From positions 186,001 through 250,000 of the forward strand of contig NZ_JACOPG010000003.1 of NCBI RefSeq assembly GCF_014287435.1: a stretch of 64,000 nt of DNA, given 5' to 3'. The number at the start of each line of letters is the position of its first letter. The first letter of the stretch is position 1. Source of the DNA: Roseburia lenta (GTDB lineage Bacteria > Bacillota > Clostridia > Lachnospirales > Lachnospiraceae). A program made the position numbers and the translations under genes. A model generated the notes under the pieces. It saw only the letters and a list, made by a program, of their open reading frames with translations. It had not been told where the DNA came from and ran no database searches. Shown here one piece after another: positions 1 to 7,478 of this stretch.

Positions 1-324
1 GTGCTGGGACATGCGGCAGGACGCAAGGTCGCTATCTTAGGCGACATGGGAGAACTCGGTGAGAACCAAGAGATGCTCCATTATCAGGTAGGGCAGGTTG
101 TTGTGGAAAATGGCATTGACCTGCTTTTGACAGCAGGAAAACTTGCCGGACAGATTGTACGCTATGTGCAGGAACATGGAGACAAAACGCAGGCGATCGC
201 CTATGCTGACAAGGAAGCCCTCTTGGCAGACCTGGATCAGCACATAAAAAAAGGAGACACCATTTTGATCAAGGCGTCTCACTTTATGAACTTTACGGAA
301 ATCGTAAAAGTAATTACAGAATAA
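1..324 (+). CDS. murF: UDP-N-acetylmuramoyl-tripeptide--D-alanyl-D-alanine ligase, C-terminal part (cut by window start)
   Basis: Last 107 residues of a Mur ligase, open at the left edge. MurF adds D-Ala-D-Ala to the UDP-MurNAc-tripeptide in the cytoplasm, the last soluble step of peptidoglycan precursor synthesis. The segment begins in the C-terminal Mur ligase domain: GRKVAILGDMGELG is the MurF-type strand-loop after the ATPase domain, and KGDTILIKASHFMNF matches the MurF end, where other Mur ligases usually read KGSR. The GTG at base 1 is only the first codon in the window, not the true start. The stop codon overlaps the 3' end of the convergent plsC gene by 11 bases. Confidence 0.9.
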   Translation: MLGHAAGRKVAILGDMGELGENQEMLHYQVGQVVVENGIDLLLTAGKLAGQIVRYVQEHGDKTQAIAYADKEALLADLDQHIKKGDTILIKASHFMNFTEIVKVITE

Positions 325-1048
325 GATCTTTATCTTCAGAAAGCATATCTGCGATAACACTTTGTGTGTAAGCGCCGATGTGCTTTTTTTGATCCGCTTC
401 TAACTGATCCGGATAGATCGGCTTGCCATAGTGAAAGACAACGGTCGTCTTTTTGACAAATGGCATATGGTTGCGCAGGATCTCATCGGTGCCTGTGATG
501 GCAACCGGGATAATGGCACAACCGGTCTTGGTGGAGATCTTGAAAGTACCCTCCTTGAAAGGTGCCATCTGACCGGTCTTGGTACGCGTTCCCTCCGGGA
601 ATACAAAGATGGAGATACCACGCTTGATATCATCGATGGCTGCGAGGATCACACGCAGACCGTCTCTGGGATTGGTACGATCCAGAAAAAGGCAGTGAAG
701 CCTGCGCATCCATACGCGCAGGAGTGGGATTTTCTCAAGATTATCCTTGGCGATAAATCCGGTCAGCCCCGGACAGTGTGTATAACCGATCACGACATCA
801 AAGATGCTGCGGTGGTTGCCAACATAGACGACGGCTTCCTCGGCAGGGATATTTTCTGCGCCCTTGACGATGACATCAGTGCCGCAGATGCCGATGATCG
901 TGGAAAAGGCCCACTGCACAATGCGCAGACTGCTCAACTCGGCTCCTTTTTTATTGATCTTGCCATAAAGCCATTCGATGCCAAGCACAGGAATGCCAAC
1001 GACTAAAAAGAGAAAGGCAAATAATAATGCCATAATGGCTCGTAACAT
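314..1048 (-). CDS. plsC: 1-acyl-sn-glycerol-3-phosphate acyltransferase
   Basis: PlsC-family acyltransferase that transfers an acyl chain to lysophosphatidic acid to make phosphatidic acid at the inner face of the membrane. Visible motifs are the catalytic NHRSIFD (HX4D, His79 and Asp84 from the chosen start) and the glycerophosphate-binding FPEGTR at about residues 151-156. The N-terminus has one hydrophobic segment (about residues 3-25). An upstream in-frame ATG at 1087 exists, but GGAGGG lies 8 bases before the ATG at 1048, so 1048 is preferred (244 residues, normal for the family). It runs toward murF and overlaps its end. Confidence 0.9.
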   Translation of the reverse strand: MLRAIMALLFAFLFLVVGIPVLGIEWLYGKINKKGAELSSLRIVQWAFSTIIGICGTDVIVKGAENIPAEEAVVYVGNHRSIFDVVIGYTHCPGLTGFIAKDNLEKIPLLRVWMRRLHCLFLDRTNPRDGLRVILAAIDDIKRGISIFVFPEGTRTKTGQMAPFKEGTFKISTKTGCAIIPVAITGTDEILRNHMPFVKKTTVVFHYGKPIYPDQLEADQKKHIGAYTQSVIADMLSEDKDLIL

Positions 1049-1113
1049 AGTAACCACCCTCCGTGTCAAAAACTTTTTCTTAATCATAAATCATATATTA
1101 CAAAATTACAATC

Positions 1114-1142
1114 TTCATATTCAAAAAGTCACCGCATATAAT
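1114..1142 (+). promoter_or_regulatory. Probable sigma-A promoter for the PrcB-like gene
   Basis: TTCATA (1114-1119), 17-base spacer, TATAAT (1137-1142). The -10 is perfect and the -35 matches 4 of 6. It lies 25 bases upstream of the lipoprotein start, in the AT-rich gap between two divergent genes. Confidence 0.4.
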
Positions 1143-1166
1143 TTGAAAAAAACCATGGGGTAATTT

Positions 1167-1574
1167 ATGAAGCGAAGATGCTTACTCATTTTTTGCTGCC
1201 TTTGTCTCTTGCTGATGGCAAGCGGATGCAGTTTACAGACCAAGGAAAAGAAACTGCGGGATGTGGAATATACGGTTTTGGGAACCGACCATATCCCACA
1301 GGAATTGCGGGAAAAGATCGATCAGGTCAAGACGGAGGAATTTCAACTGACCTATGATGACGGACAGTATCTGTATCTGGCGAAGGGGTATGGTACGCGC
1401 GAGAGCAGCGGTTATAATATCAGCGTAAAAGATTTATATCTGACGGAACATACCATTGTCTTTGAAACGCAGATCAGCGGCCCGACGGAAGGGGAGGATG
1501 TCAGCCGGAGGGAAACAACGCCGTATATCGTGGTAAAGACGGAGATCTTAGACGGTCAGGTGGTCTTTCCATAA
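1167..1574 (+). CDS. PrcB-family lipoprotein
   Basis: A 135-residue protein with a classic lipoprotein signal: basic MKRR, a Cys/Leu-rich hydrophobic core, and a lipobox ending ASGC with the lipidated Cys at residue 21. The mature part contains YLYLAKGYGTRESSGY followed by beta-strands, which resembles the C-terminal domain of PrcB, a small lipoprotein first described as a stability partner of the Treponema protease PrcA. No protease gene lies beside it, so the partner is unknown here. Inferred location is the outer face of the membrane. The family call rests on pattern recognition of the C-terminal domain; the lipoprotein call is secure. Confidence 0.7.
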   Translation: MKRRCLLIFCCLCLLLMASGCSLQTKEKKLRDVEYTVLGTDHIPQELREKIDQVKTEEFQLTYDDGQYLYLAKGYGTRESSGYNISVKDLYLTEHTIVFETQISGPTEGEDVSRRETTPYIVVKTEILDGQVVFP

Positions 1575-1655
1575 GAGGGCAAAGTTATTTGTAAAGATAA
1601 ATCGTTCGTGATAAGATAAGGGCAATAGAGGGAGACGTACAAGGGAGGATAAGGG

Positions 1656-2651
1656 ATGACAAGAGAAGAAACAAAAGCAGCCGTGAAGGCGTTGCTGATC
1701 TCGGATGAGGATTTTGCAGCAAGACTGGAAGATACGATCAAGCCATGGGTGGCAGAACATCTGCAAGAGGAATACTTTACCAGTTTTGATGGTACGCGCA
1801 TACATACGCATTATGCCATCCATCCAAAGGAAAAGGCATCCATCGTGATCTCACATGGATTTTGTGAATTCGCAGGGAAATTTCACGAGGTCATGTATTA
1901 TATGTATGAAATGGGCTATTCCGTCTTTTTCATCGAGCACCGGGGACATGGATTTTCAGACCGTGCGGACTGCATCCATGAGTGGGATCGCGTCTATGTC
2001 AAGGACTATGGGGAATATGTGCAGGACATGCATGAATTTATGGAACAGGTGGTAAAAAAGCACAGCCTGACACATAAGTATTATCTGTATGCACATTCCA
2101 TGGGCGGTGCCATTGGAACCCTGTTTTTGGAAAAATACCCGGAGGTCTTTGAGAGGGCAGTATTGTCCAGCCCAATGTTACAGGTGAATTTCGGCAAAAA
2201 CCCGACCTGGCTGGTCAAGGTGCTGATGGTGCTTTCCAAGATCCTGCGCTGGGACTTAAAATATGTGCCGGGCCAAAAAGGCTTTGACCATGTATATGTG
2301 TTCGCAACCAGCAGTTCGACTTCGGAACCGCGCTATGCCTATATTTTCAACCAGCGTGAGCAAGTGCCGCAATATACGAGTTATGGCGGTACCTATGCCT
2401 GGACCAGGGCATCCATCAAGGCGACCAAGCAGATCGCACGGGATGCAGGAAAGGTACAGATCCCGGTATTACTCTGTCAGGCCGGCAGGGACACCATGGT
2501 AAGAGCGGAAGGACAGGAGTATTTTGCAAAAAATAGCGGAAATACCCGGATCGTGCGTTTTCCGGACTCCAAGCATGAACTTTTTACGGCGACCTATGAC
2601 ATCATGTTACCGTATTACGAGGAAGTCTTTGACTTTTACGCTGAGAAGTGA
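1656..2651 (+). CDS. Alpha/beta hydrolase, monoglyceride lipase / lysophospholipase type
   Basis: A 331-residue serine hydrolase of the lysophospholipase L2/serine aminopeptidase S33 group. It has an oxyanion-loop ISHGF near residue 67, the nucleophile elbow AHSMGG with Ser148, the probable acid in CQAGRD (Asp at about 279-280) and the histidine in DSKHEL at about 307-308. No signal peptide is visible, so it is probably cytoplasmic or loosely membrane-associated. The likely substrate is a lipid ester such as monoacylglycerol or lysophospholipid, but this cannot be fixed from sequence. The RBS AAGGGAGG lies 7 bases before the start. The promoter for veg is embedded in its last codons. Confidence 0.85.
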   Translation: MTREETKAAVKALLISDEDFAARLEDTIKPWVAEHLQEEYFTSFDGTRIHTHYAIHPKEKASIVISHGFCEFAGKFHEVMYYMYEMGYSVFFIEHRGHGFSDRADCIHEWDRVYVKDYGEYVQDMHEFMEQVVKKHSLTHKYYLYAHSMGGAIGTLFLEKYPEVFERAVLSSPMLQVNFGKNPTWLVKVLMVLSKILRWDLKYVPGQKGFDHVYVFATSSSTSEPRYAYIFNQREQVPQYTSYGGTYAWTRASIKATKQIARDAGKVQIPVLLCQAGRDTMVRAEGQEYFAKNSGNTRIVRFPDSKHELFTATYDIMLPYYEEVFDFYAEK

Positions 2652-2657
2652 TATAAT
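2629..2657 (+). promoter_or_regulatory. Near-consensus sigma-A promoter for veg
   Basis: TTGACT (2629-2634), 17-base spacer, TATAAT (2652-2657). One mismatch to consensus with ideal spacing. The -35 box lies inside the end of the hydrolase gene. The Bacillus veg promoter is also famously strong, which fits. Confidence 0.75.
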
Positions 2658-2707
2658 ACCACAGATGCGTTTCGCAAGACGAGACCATGTTAGGAGGTAC
2701 ATTGTTC

Positions 2708-2947
2708 ATGGAACATTCAGATTTTGATAAAGTACGCGCTTCTGTTAAGCAGCAGTGTGGCAACAAGGTCGTGATTCAGCTGGATAAGGGACGCAACAAG
2801 GTAGACATTCAGGAAGGCATTATTCAGGAAGCCTATCCAAGCGTGTTTACGATCCTGACAGATGATACCGAGGAGAAGCCTTCTCAGTTGTTATCTTTCA
2901 GTTATACGGACATCATTACAAAAGAGATTCGCATGAAGTTATGTTAA
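2708..2947 (+). CDS. veg: Veg family protein
   Basis: A 79-residue basic protein of the Veg family. Veg is highly expressed in Bacillus subtilis and has been linked to biofilm matrix gene expression and spore outgrowth; its biochemical role is not settled. The core NKVDIQEGIIQEAYPSVF followed by SFSYTDIIT matches the family pattern (RKT..GIL.ETYPSVF...SYSYADILT). The reading frame is open farther upstream, but TAGGAGG sits 10 bases before the ATG at 2708; a TTG at 2702 is an alternative. It has its own promoter and is followed by an intrinsic terminator, so it is a monocistron. Confidence 0.85.
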   Translation: MEHSDFDKVRASVKQQCGNKVVIQLDKGRNKVDIQEGIIQEAYPSVFTILTDDTEEKPSQLLSFSYTDIITKEIRMKLC

Positions 2948-2962
2948 TTTCATAAGAGCAGG

Positions 2963-2992
2963 GAACCGGGCAGATCTGTCCGGTTCTTTTTT
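2963..2992 (+). terminator. Intrinsic terminator of veg
   Basis: Stem GAACCGG (2963-2969) pairs with CCGGTTC (2980-2986) and can extend inward through CAGATCTG; it is followed directly by six T. Confidence 0.9.
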
Positions 2993-3008
2993 ATCAATAA
3001 GAAAATAA

Positions 3009-3038
3009 TCATATCCGTCTGTTTTGTCTCATATCTTA
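3009..3038 (+). promoter_or_regulatory. Candidate mother-cell (sigma-E/K type) sporulation promoter
   Basis: TCATATC (3009-3015), 14 bases, then CATATCTTA (3030-3038), which fits the sigma-K -10 pattern CATAnnnTA and the ATA-type -35 of sigma-E. It is 31 bases upstream of the SPOCS-LysM gene. Sporulation sigma motifs are short, so this is suggestive only. Confidence 0.35.
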
Positions 3039-3068
3039 TATACAAATACGAAAAATGGTGGGAATGGT

Positions 3069-4631
3069 ATGGAGTTAGAGACAAAGGTAATACATAAAAA
3101 TAAAATGCCAATCGAGGTCATGTCGCAGTTGATCGCAGAGGAGGATTACAATCTGCCGGAGTATAAGCCGGACATCAAGTATGTGATCAAGAGCCATGGA
3201 AATATCGTGGTAGAGGAGGTCGTGCCGGAGGAGGAATATATCAGCGTCAAAGGCAAGATGCAGTTTGCCATTTTGTATCAGGGAGAAGGTGGGGAGAGCC
3301 TGGTAGACCAGGTAAACGGATCCATCTCTTTTACGGAGCGCCTGCATGTCGAGGGGGCTATGCGGTCGGAAAACGTGACCGTGAGAACACAGATGGAAGA
3401 TCTGGGCGTGGTTGTGATCAATTCACGCAAGTTGTCTCTGCGGGGACTGGCAAATGTGACTGTCTGCATCTGCGAGGGCGTGGAACTGGAACTGCCGCTT
3501 TATTGTGAGTGTCCGGCAGAGTACCAGGTGCAAAAAGAAGAAAGACGTATCTTAAAATACGTGGAAGGACGGGGCGATCGTCTGCGCTTTAAACAGGAAG
3601 TGACCCTGCCCAAGGAAAAACCGGATATCCATATGCTTTTGTGGCAGGATGTCCGTTTGGAGCAGATGAGCATACGACAGAATAATGAGGGGGTGGAGAT
3701 CGCCGGTATGTTATATCTTTTTGCCCTGTATGAGACAGGGCAGGAGGAAAAGTATGCCTGGTATGAGACCAGCCTGCCGGTCTCTGCGCAGATGGAGTGT
3801 GACATTCCGCTGACGGATGGCTTCTTTCTGGTAAAACAGGTGCGGACCCAGACCATGCTGGAACCGAGAGAGGATCTGGACGGTGAACTGCGCAATCTGG
3901 CGGCAGAGTGCAGTATGGAGGTGGAACTCTTTATCTGGCAGGAGGAGGAGATCGCCCTTTTACAGGATGCCTATTGTATGGCGAGAGAGTTACATGTGCA
4001 CCGGCATGAGGAAGAACTCTGGCAGGTGGCAATGAAAAATGAGGCACTTTTCACAGCCGAGGGGCGGCAGACGATCAGCGCCGGAAAGGAAGTTCTTTAT
4101 CTGTGTGATACGCAGAGCCAGGTGCATTTACAGGAAGTGCATCTGCAAGGAGGCAACATTGCAATTAAGGGAGTCTGTGAGGTGGAAGTCCTATATGCGA
4201 CAGCAGGTGAGACCCAGCCTTTTGCCAATGAGCGCATGACGATCCCTTTTGCCGGAGAGATCGAAGCCGGAAATGTCCGTGAGGGAGATTATATAGATGC
4301 CGAGGCCCGGGTTTACCGCACCCAGTCTTCCATGGCTGATGCCATGGCACTGCAATGCCGGGTGGAGATCCAGGTGACCATCATGGCGTTTGAGCGCAAC
4401 CGCTTGCAGATCCCGGATGATCTGGTGGAAGAACCTCTGGATTTGGAAAAATTACAGAAAGAGCCGGGCATGATCGGTTATGTCGTGCAGGAGGGGGATG
4501 ATCTGTGGTCGATTGCCAAACATTTTCACACGACCAGACAGGAATTGATGGAAACCAACGATCTGACGCAGGAGACCTTGCAGAAAGGACAAAAACTGCT
4601 GGTGATGAAACATATTTATCTGATGTCTTAA
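3069..4631 (+). CDS. SPOCS (DUF3794) and LysM domain protein, probably spore envelope
   Basis: A 520-residue protein with repeated SPOCS/DUF3794-type segments, starting with LPEYKPDI near residue 30, and a C-terminal LysM domain (about residues 466-511, VQEGDDLWSIAKHF). LysM binds N-acetylglucosamine in peptidoglycan. SPOCS proteins are found in spore-forming Firmicutes and are associated with spore coat or cortex. No signal peptide is present, as expected for a mother-cell protein deposited on the forespore. The frame is open to 3024, but the ATG at 3069 follows GGTGGG and begins the conserved region. A sigma-E/K-like promoter lies just upstream. The role in spore envelope assembly is inferred from domains and context. 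Confidence 0.8.
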   Translation: MELETKVIHKNKMPIEVMSQLIAEEDYNLPEYKPDIKYVIKSHGNIVVEEVVPEEEYISVKGKMQFAILYQGEGGESLVDQVNGSISFTERLHVEGAMRSENVTVRTQMEDLGVVVINSRKLSLRGLANVTVCICEGVELELPLYCECPAEYQVQKEERRILKYVEGRGDRLRFKQEVTLPKEKPDIHMLLWQDVRLEQMSIRQNNEGVEIAGMLYLFALYETGQEEKYAWYETSLPVSAQMECDIPLTDGFFLVKQVRTQTMLEPREDLDGELRNLAAECSMEVELFIWQEEEIALLQDAYCMARELHVHRHEEELWQVAMKNEALFTAEGRQTISAGKEVLYLCDTQSQVHLQEVHLQGGNIAIKGVCEVEVLYATAGETQPFANERMTIPFAGEIEAGNVREGDYIDAEARVYRTQSSMADAMALQCRVEIQVTIMAFERNRLQIPDDLVEEPLDLEKLQKEPGMIGYVVQEGDDLWSIAKHFHTTRQELMETNDLTQETLQKGQKLLVMKHIYLMS

Positions 4632-4654
4632 GATGGTTTTCTAGTATTTTCCGG

Positions 4655-4683
4655 TTGCAAATGCTTGCGCTTTTTTCTATTAT
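4655..4683 (+). promoter_or_regulatory. Probable sigma-A promoter for the NlpC/P60 gene
   Basis: TTGCAA (4655-4660), 17 bases, TATTAT (4678-4683). A perfect 10-base inverted repeat (4661-4670 and 4723-4732) flanks the -10 box and the leader. Confidence 0.55.
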
Positions 4684-4751
4684 AATATAAGGAACACTGC
4701 GTCTGTAAAAGAAGGGAAAGAGGCGCAAGCATAAGAACAAATGAGGTGCAC

Positions 4752-5876
4752 ATGAAAAAAATTACTTTACATAAAGGGGGACGGGGAGTGCTGGCGGTAT
4801 GTCTGGCAGGATCCATGCTTTTCACACGTCCAATGCAGGTGAGCGCTGTCCGCAGTATCTCCGAGATCGAGGAAGAGCAAAGCAGTATCCAGTCAGAATT
4901 GAACGGACTGGATGCAGACATGGTTTCCCTGGTTACAGACATGACCGATCTGGAATCCCAGATCACCAGCAAAACACAGGAGATCGCAGATGCCGAGGCT
5001 ACCCTTGCCGAGGCGCAGGCAGCCGTAGATCAGCAATATGCTTCCATGAAAGTCCGTATCCAGTATATGTACGAGAACAGTGACGAAAATATCATGACGG
5101 TTCTTCTGGAGTCCGGCAGTATTTCGGACTTTTTGAACCGTCTGGAAAATATCAATGCGGTCTATACCTATGACCGTACGGTCCTTGGAAACTATCAGGC
5201 GGCAAAGGATGAGGTGGAAGATCTTAAGGCTTCTCTGGAGGAAGAAAAGGCTTCCTTAGAGGCAAATAAGACACAACTTGCCAACCAGCAGGCACAGCTA
5301 AATGCCATGATCTCAGAGAAGCAGGGAGAGATGGCAGACATCAAGTCAGAACTTGCCGATGCCAAGGCTCTGGCAGCCAGACAGGCAGAACTGGAACGCC
5401 AGCGTCAGTTGGCGGCACTGACCAACAATACCAACAGCTCCAATAATGGAGGCAGTGGAAATACGGGAGGCAATACAGGGGGCAGCACCAACAGCGGCGG
5501 CAATCTGAATCCGTCAAATACAACGGGTGTCAGCGGAAGCGCCGTGGTAGCCTTTGCCAATCAGTATGTCGGTTATCCTTATGTATGGGGCGGAACAGAC
5601 CCGAATACAGGGGCAGACTGTAGTGGATTTGTATATTATGTTCTCAAAAATTTCGGTATCAATTACGGACGTCTGACCTCTTACGGATGGCGTAGTGTCG
5701 GACAAGAAGTCAGTGTCAACAATATGCAGCCGGGAGACATTGTATGTTATGCAGGACATGTGGCGATCTATGCCGGCGGCGGTCGTATCGTTGAGGCACA
5801 GAGTACCTCTGCCGGTATCACCAATAACCGGTCTGTCTATTGCCATAATATCATTACCGTTCGACGTGTGTTATAA
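4752..5876 (+). CDS. Secreted coiled-coil NlpC/P60 peptidoglycan endopeptidase
   Basis: A 374-residue wall hydrolase. It has an N-terminal signal peptide (basic start, hydrophobic core, cleavage probably near VSA-V), a long coiled coil (about residues 30-230, many E/Q/A heptads) resembling PcsB/CwlO, a low-complexity Gly/Asn/Ser linker, and a C-terminal NlpC/P60 domain. The catalytic Cys is in GADCSGF (Cys290) and the His in GHVAIYAG (about 336). Such enzymes cut the stem peptide between residues 2 and 3 and are usually held inactive until activated at the membrane, often by FtsEX, through the coiled coil. The ATG at 4752 follows GAGGTG closely; a GTG at 4746 is possible. Confidence 0.9.
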   Translation: MKKITLHKGGRGVLAVCLAGSMLFTRPMQVSAVRSISEIEEEQSSIQSELNGLDADMVSLVTDMTDLESQITSKTQEIADAEATLAEAQAAVDQQYASMKVRIQYMYENSDENIMTVLLESGSISDFLNRLENINAVYTYDRTVLGNYQAAKDEVEDLKASLEEEKASLEANKTQLANQQAQLNAMISEKQGEMADIKSELADAKALAARQAELERQRQLAALTNNTNSSNNGGSGNTGGNTGGSTNSGGNLNPSNTTGVSGSAVVAFANQYVGYPYVWGGTDPNTGADCSGFVYYVLKNFGINYGRLTSYGWRSVGQEVSVNNMQPGDIVCYAGHVAIYAGGGRIVEAQSTSAGITNNRSVYCHNIITVRRVL

Positions 5877-5911
5877 TACAAAGGCAGGATATGGGGAGAA
5901 AGGCGCATAAG

Positions 5912-6628
5912 ATGAAACGGATGGCGAGAAATATTATCATTGCGATCATCATAGTGACTGTCATCTGCGGTCTGGTATATTCCTGGCAGAGCCGTCAGCA
6001 GTTGGACTATCGGGATTGTCTGGAAGAAACGGCATTTACGGTAGACGGTCAGGCGGTGCAGATGAAATGGCTGGGATTTTATGTTGTCTATGAGGAGCGC
6101 GAGGTAGAAAAGCAGGCGCAGATCTATCATGCCGACAATACAGCCGATTACTGGAATCTCCATGTGGATGGTCATTTTATCCGGCAGGATGCCAAGGACA
6201 CGATCATGCAGATGGCGATCCATGATTATATTTATTATCAGAAGGCACAGGCAGAAGGGATGACGCTGGATGCCTCCGAACAACGCAGTCTGGAGAATAC
6301 GATCTCGGATTTCTGGATGGATCTTTTAGATGATCAGGTGGACAACCTTCCGGTGACAGATGAGTATATCGTCGAGACTATGCAAAGGATTGCGCTGGCA
6401 GAAAAATATCAGGCAGCCCTGGCTGCAAAAAAAGACAGGTCATACACCTCTTATTCCTGGAATGGCGGCTACTATAAGAAATGGCTGGCAAAACAGGATG
6501 TAGAGATCAATGATAAGATATGGGACCGTGTGTCGGTTGGGAATATCACCTTAAAACACGACAAAGTAAATTATGTAAACGGTCAGGATGAAAAGGATAG
6601 TGATGAAAATGAAAATCGGAAGAAATGA
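5912..6628 (+). CDS. Membrane-anchored SurA/PrsA-like protein of unknown function
   Basis: About 238 residues with one N-terminal membrane segment (RNIIIAIIIVTVICGLVY) and a helical extracellular part. The arrangement resembles the chaperone portion of SurA/PrsA-type foldases (helices around HDYIYYQKAQAEGM and a VTDEYIVETMQRIALAEKYQ stretch), but no parvulin isomerase domain can be seen. A chaperone-like role outside the membrane is therefore only a guess. The frame starts at 5891; GGGGAGAAAGG before the ATG at 5912 favours the shorter form. It lies between the wall hydrolase and map, and its 3' end overlaps the map start. Confidence 0.6.
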   Translation: MKRMARNIIIAIIIVTVICGLVYSWQSRQQLDYRDCLEETAFTVDGQAVQMKWLGFYVVYEEREVEKQAQIYHADNTADYWNLHVDGHFIRQDAKDTIMQMAIHDYIYYQKAQAEGMTLDASEQRSLENTISDFWMDLLDDQVDNLPVTDEYIVETMQRIALAEKYQAALAAKKDRSYTSYSWNGGYYKKWLAKQDVEINDKIWDRVSVGNITLKHDKVNYVNGQDEKDSDENENRKK

Positions 6629-7478
6629 TCCATGCTGGTGTGGAAGCGGAAGAAAGTACAAACAGTGTCATGAGGCGTTCGATCATAAGATCGCGTCCTT
6701 TGAGAGAGCGGGACATATCGTGCCACCGCATGAGATCATCAAGACACCGGAGCAGATCGCGGGGATCAAGGAGAGTGCCAAGATCAATATTGCCTGCTTG
6801 GATGAGGTGGCAGAACAGATCCATGCCGGTATGAGTACACAGGAAATCGATGATATTGTCTATCGCGTGACGACAGAGATGGGAGGCATCCCGGCACCTT
6901 TGAACTATGAAGGATTTCCAAAGAGTGTCTGCACATCCATCAATGATCAGGTATGCCATGGCATTCCGTCGGAGGATGTGATCTTACAGGATGGGGATAT
7001 CATCAATGTAGATTGTTCTACTATTTTGAACGGCTATTTTTCAGATTCTTCCCGTATGTTTATGATCGGCGATGTCAGCCCGGAGAAACGCAAACTGGTC
7101 GAGGTTACAAAGGAGTGTGTGGAACTGGGGCTAAAAGAGATCAAACCATGGTCATTCATGGGAGATGTCGGAGCCGTTGTTTGTCAGCATGCAGCAGAAA
7201 ACGGTTATACCGTTGTGCGTGAGATCGGTGGACATGGTTGTGGTCTGGAATTCCATGAGGAACCATGGATTGGCTATCATACCAAGCCGGGAACGGAAAT
7301 GCTGATCGTACCGGGTATGACCTTTACCATTGAGCCTATGGTCAATGCCGGAACAGAGCGTATTTATACGGATCAGGAGAACGGCTGGGAAGTCTACACT
7401 TTAGACGGAGAGCCGTCTGCACAATGGGAATATCAGGTTGCTGTGACAGAAGACGGCGTGGAGGTGCTTTCTTACTAG
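6603..7478 (+). CDS. map: Type I methionine aminopeptidase with N-terminal SEC-C zinc motif
   Basis: Removes the initiator methionine from nascent proteins. Residues 3-20 form a SEC-C finger (RNDPCWCGSGRKYKQC), the form common in Clostridia and thought to help ribosome association. The catalytic domain shows the two-metal ligands: Asp in IINVDCS, Asp in GYFSDSSR, His in GGHGCGLEFH, Glu in FTIEPM and Glu in WEYQVAVTEDG. It is 291 residues. Starts at 6588, 6603 and 6609 are all in frame; 6603 is chosen because GGATAG precedes it, but 6609 gives the commonest SEC-C start. It overlaps the preceding gene and abuts the next, implying co-transcription. Confidence 0.92.
   Translation: MKMKIGRNDPCWCGSGRKYKQCHEAFDHKIASFERAGHIVPPHEIIKTPEQIAGIKESAKINIACLDEVAEQIHAGMSTQEIDDIVYRVTTEMGGIPAPLNYEGFPKSVCTSINDQVCHGIPSEDVILQDGDIINVDCSTILNGYFSDSSRMFMIGDVSPEKRKLVEVTKECVELGLKEIKPWSFMGDVGAVVCQHAAENGYTVVREIGGHGCGLEFHEEPWIGYHTKPGTEMLIVPGMTFTIEPMVNAGTERIYTDQENGWEVYTLDGEPSAQWEYQVAVTEDGVEVLSY

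Noticed and set aside
314..324. The murF-plsC overlap as a frameshift or assembly error
   Set aside because: Both C-termini are of normal family type; an 11-base convergent overlap is ordinary.
431..1006. Long open frames opposite plsC, secA, uvrB, uvrA, rfbD and leuA
   Set aside because: They are antisense or out-of-frame shadows of well-supported genes, lack ribosome sites and show no family pattern.
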